Shown here: positions 13,561 through 14,240 of the stretch, in pieces
Position numbering within the stretch: the first letter of the stretch is position 1
Layout of the letters: each line of letters begins with the position of its first letter
DNA from: an uncultured Ruminococcus sp.
GTDB lineage: Bacteria > Bacillota > Clostridia > Oscillospirales > Ruminococcaceae
Length of the DNA stretch: 14,240 nucleotides
NCBI GenBank assembly: GCA_900545125.1
Contig: UQXS01000038.1
Span: 1 to 14,240 of the forward strand
Reading direction: 5' to 3'
The notes under the pieces: generated by a model
Databases searched by the model: none
The model's input: the letters and a program-made list of their open reading frames with translations, nothing else
What the model was told of the DNA's origin: nothing
Made by a program: the position numbers and the translations under genes

Positions 13561-14078
13561 ATGAGAATATTAAACATTCACGGCTATGGCGGTAACCCTC
13601 ATAACGCAGCCTATGCCGCATTGCAGGCAAATAACTGTACGAATATCATATTCCCTGCAATCGACTATGATGCTGAATCGCCTGAAAACATTCTCGGAAA
13701 ACTGAGGTACATCATTGCGGACAAGCGTATTGAACTCATCGTCGGAACGAGTCTCGGTGGCTTTTTTGCGGCAGTATTGTCTGCTGAAAAAATCTTCCCG
13801 TAATGCTCGTCAATCCTTGTCTGATGCCTTTTCTGCACCTGCCCAGACTTGGTTTTCATGGCGATATAAAGCCATTTGTTTCTATGTTCGGAACGCTTGC
13901 AAAGCTGGACAGCAGCAATGTGAGCTGCATTGTGGGCGGACAGGATGAGATCATTGATACGCATGATTTCACGGAAAATATGCTGCGCAACGAACGTTTC
14001 AGAATTATTCCGGACGGAAAGCATTCGGGAAGTACGCTACCGTTAAAGGAGTATTTTTCGGAAATGCTGCACTATTAG
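13561..14078 (+). pseudogene. YqiA-like alpha/beta hydrolase, split by a one-base frameshift
   Basis: The ATG starts MRILNIHGYGGNPHNAAYAA and the nucleophile motif GTSLGG (Ser64) is present before a TAA at 13801. The rest is encoded one frame over: LPVMLVNPCLMPFLHLPRLG, GGQDEIID (catalytic Asp) and PDGKHSG (catalytic His), ending at TAG 14076-14078. Reading the run of six A residues at 13786-13791 as seven would restore an unbroken ~172-residue protein with a full Ser-Asp-His triad. That is the normal size for UPF0227/YqiA esterases, which hydrolyse short-chain acyl esters. The shift may be a real mutation, a phase-variable or slippage site, or a sequencing error. The stop codon's final G is the first base of the adjacent mobile element. 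Confidence 0.75.
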
Positions 14079-14240
14079 AGCCTGTTCAGTATCTTTTTTC
14101 ACACGTCTTTTCGGCAATTTTCGCCGCTTACTGCGTCAAAAATCCTTGTCATACGTCAGTATGTCTGCGAATTTTTTCCTTGTAGCCGACAAAATTATGC
14201 TCGAAAATCCGCACATAAAAAGATACTGAACAGGCTCTTA
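14075..14240. mobile_element. MITE-like element with 21-bp terminal inverted repeats
   Basis: A 160-bp unit (14078-14237) has perfect 21-bp inverted termini beginning GAGCCTGTTCAGTATC and ending in five T residues (14078-14098 and 14217-14237). It is flanked by TTA on both sides (14075-14077, 14238-14240), a TNA-type 3-bp target duplication. The terminus and TNA duplication fit the IS1031 group of the IS5 family. It has no transposase frame, so it would need one in trans. The interior contains a CATAC-GTCA-GTATG palindrome (14151-14164). Confidence 0.8.

Noticed and set aside
13665..14024. Minus-strand 119-codon frame opposite the hydrolase
   Set aside because: The plus strand has a complete Ser-Asp-His hydrolase motif set; the opposite frame is a shadow.

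Overview
The window looks like accessory DNA from a low- to mid-GC gut Clostridia genome, most plausibly Ruminococcus or a close relative. I infer this from strong AGGAGG-type ribosome binding sites, TATAAT promoters, and the mix of serine recombinases, M15-GH25 endolysin and WYL regulator. No rRNA, tRNA or core gene is present to confirm it. Identifications rest on motifs read by eye, not on database searches.

Left part (1-4271): a decayed prophage. A divergently transcribed phd-type antitoxin keeps a good promoter, but its doc-like toxin stops after 34 codons. Opposite it is the N-terminal ~97 codons of a tail tape-measure protein, cut at about 750-753 by group II intron sequence. The intron carries an intact 600-residue reverse transcriptase/maturase/HNH protein and intact domains V and VI. 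Its 5' part is short and lacks a GUGYG start, so a deletion probably joined tape-measure DNA to the inside of the intron. After the intron comes the C-terminal tail of another small phage protein, overlapping a two-domain endolysin that ends at a strong terminator.

Middle part (4272-9750): a recombinase block. A frameshifted HTH/zinc-finger gene and a 57-residue SHOCT-like protein lead into two complete large serine recombinases, the first with a second copy of the recombinase domain. A terminator follows, then ~230 bp with two clusters of TGCAACC repeats spaced about one DNA helical turn apart around a hairpin. Next is a third large serine recombinase that has lost its catalytic domain. This reads as the integrase end of a prophage or nested mobile elements.

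Right part (9690-12782): a WYL-domain transcription regulator with its own promoter, followed by three small genes: a 70-residue cysteine-rich protein, a 196-residue unknown and a 168-residue DIP1984-like helical protein. Three near-identical promoter elements (TTTTTGG, TACAT-like box, TATAATATAATCA) lie in this cluster. They suggest a shared local regulon, possibly controlled by the WYL protein. One of them has no obvious gene immediately behind it.

Right end (12783-14240): a HhH-GPD/endonuclease III-like protein with an iron-sulfur cysteine loop, then a small alpha/beta hydrolase (YqiA-like) split by a one-base contraction in an A run. Last is a 160-bp MITE-like element with 21-bp terminal inverted repeats and TTA target duplications, inserted at the stop codon of the hydrolase.
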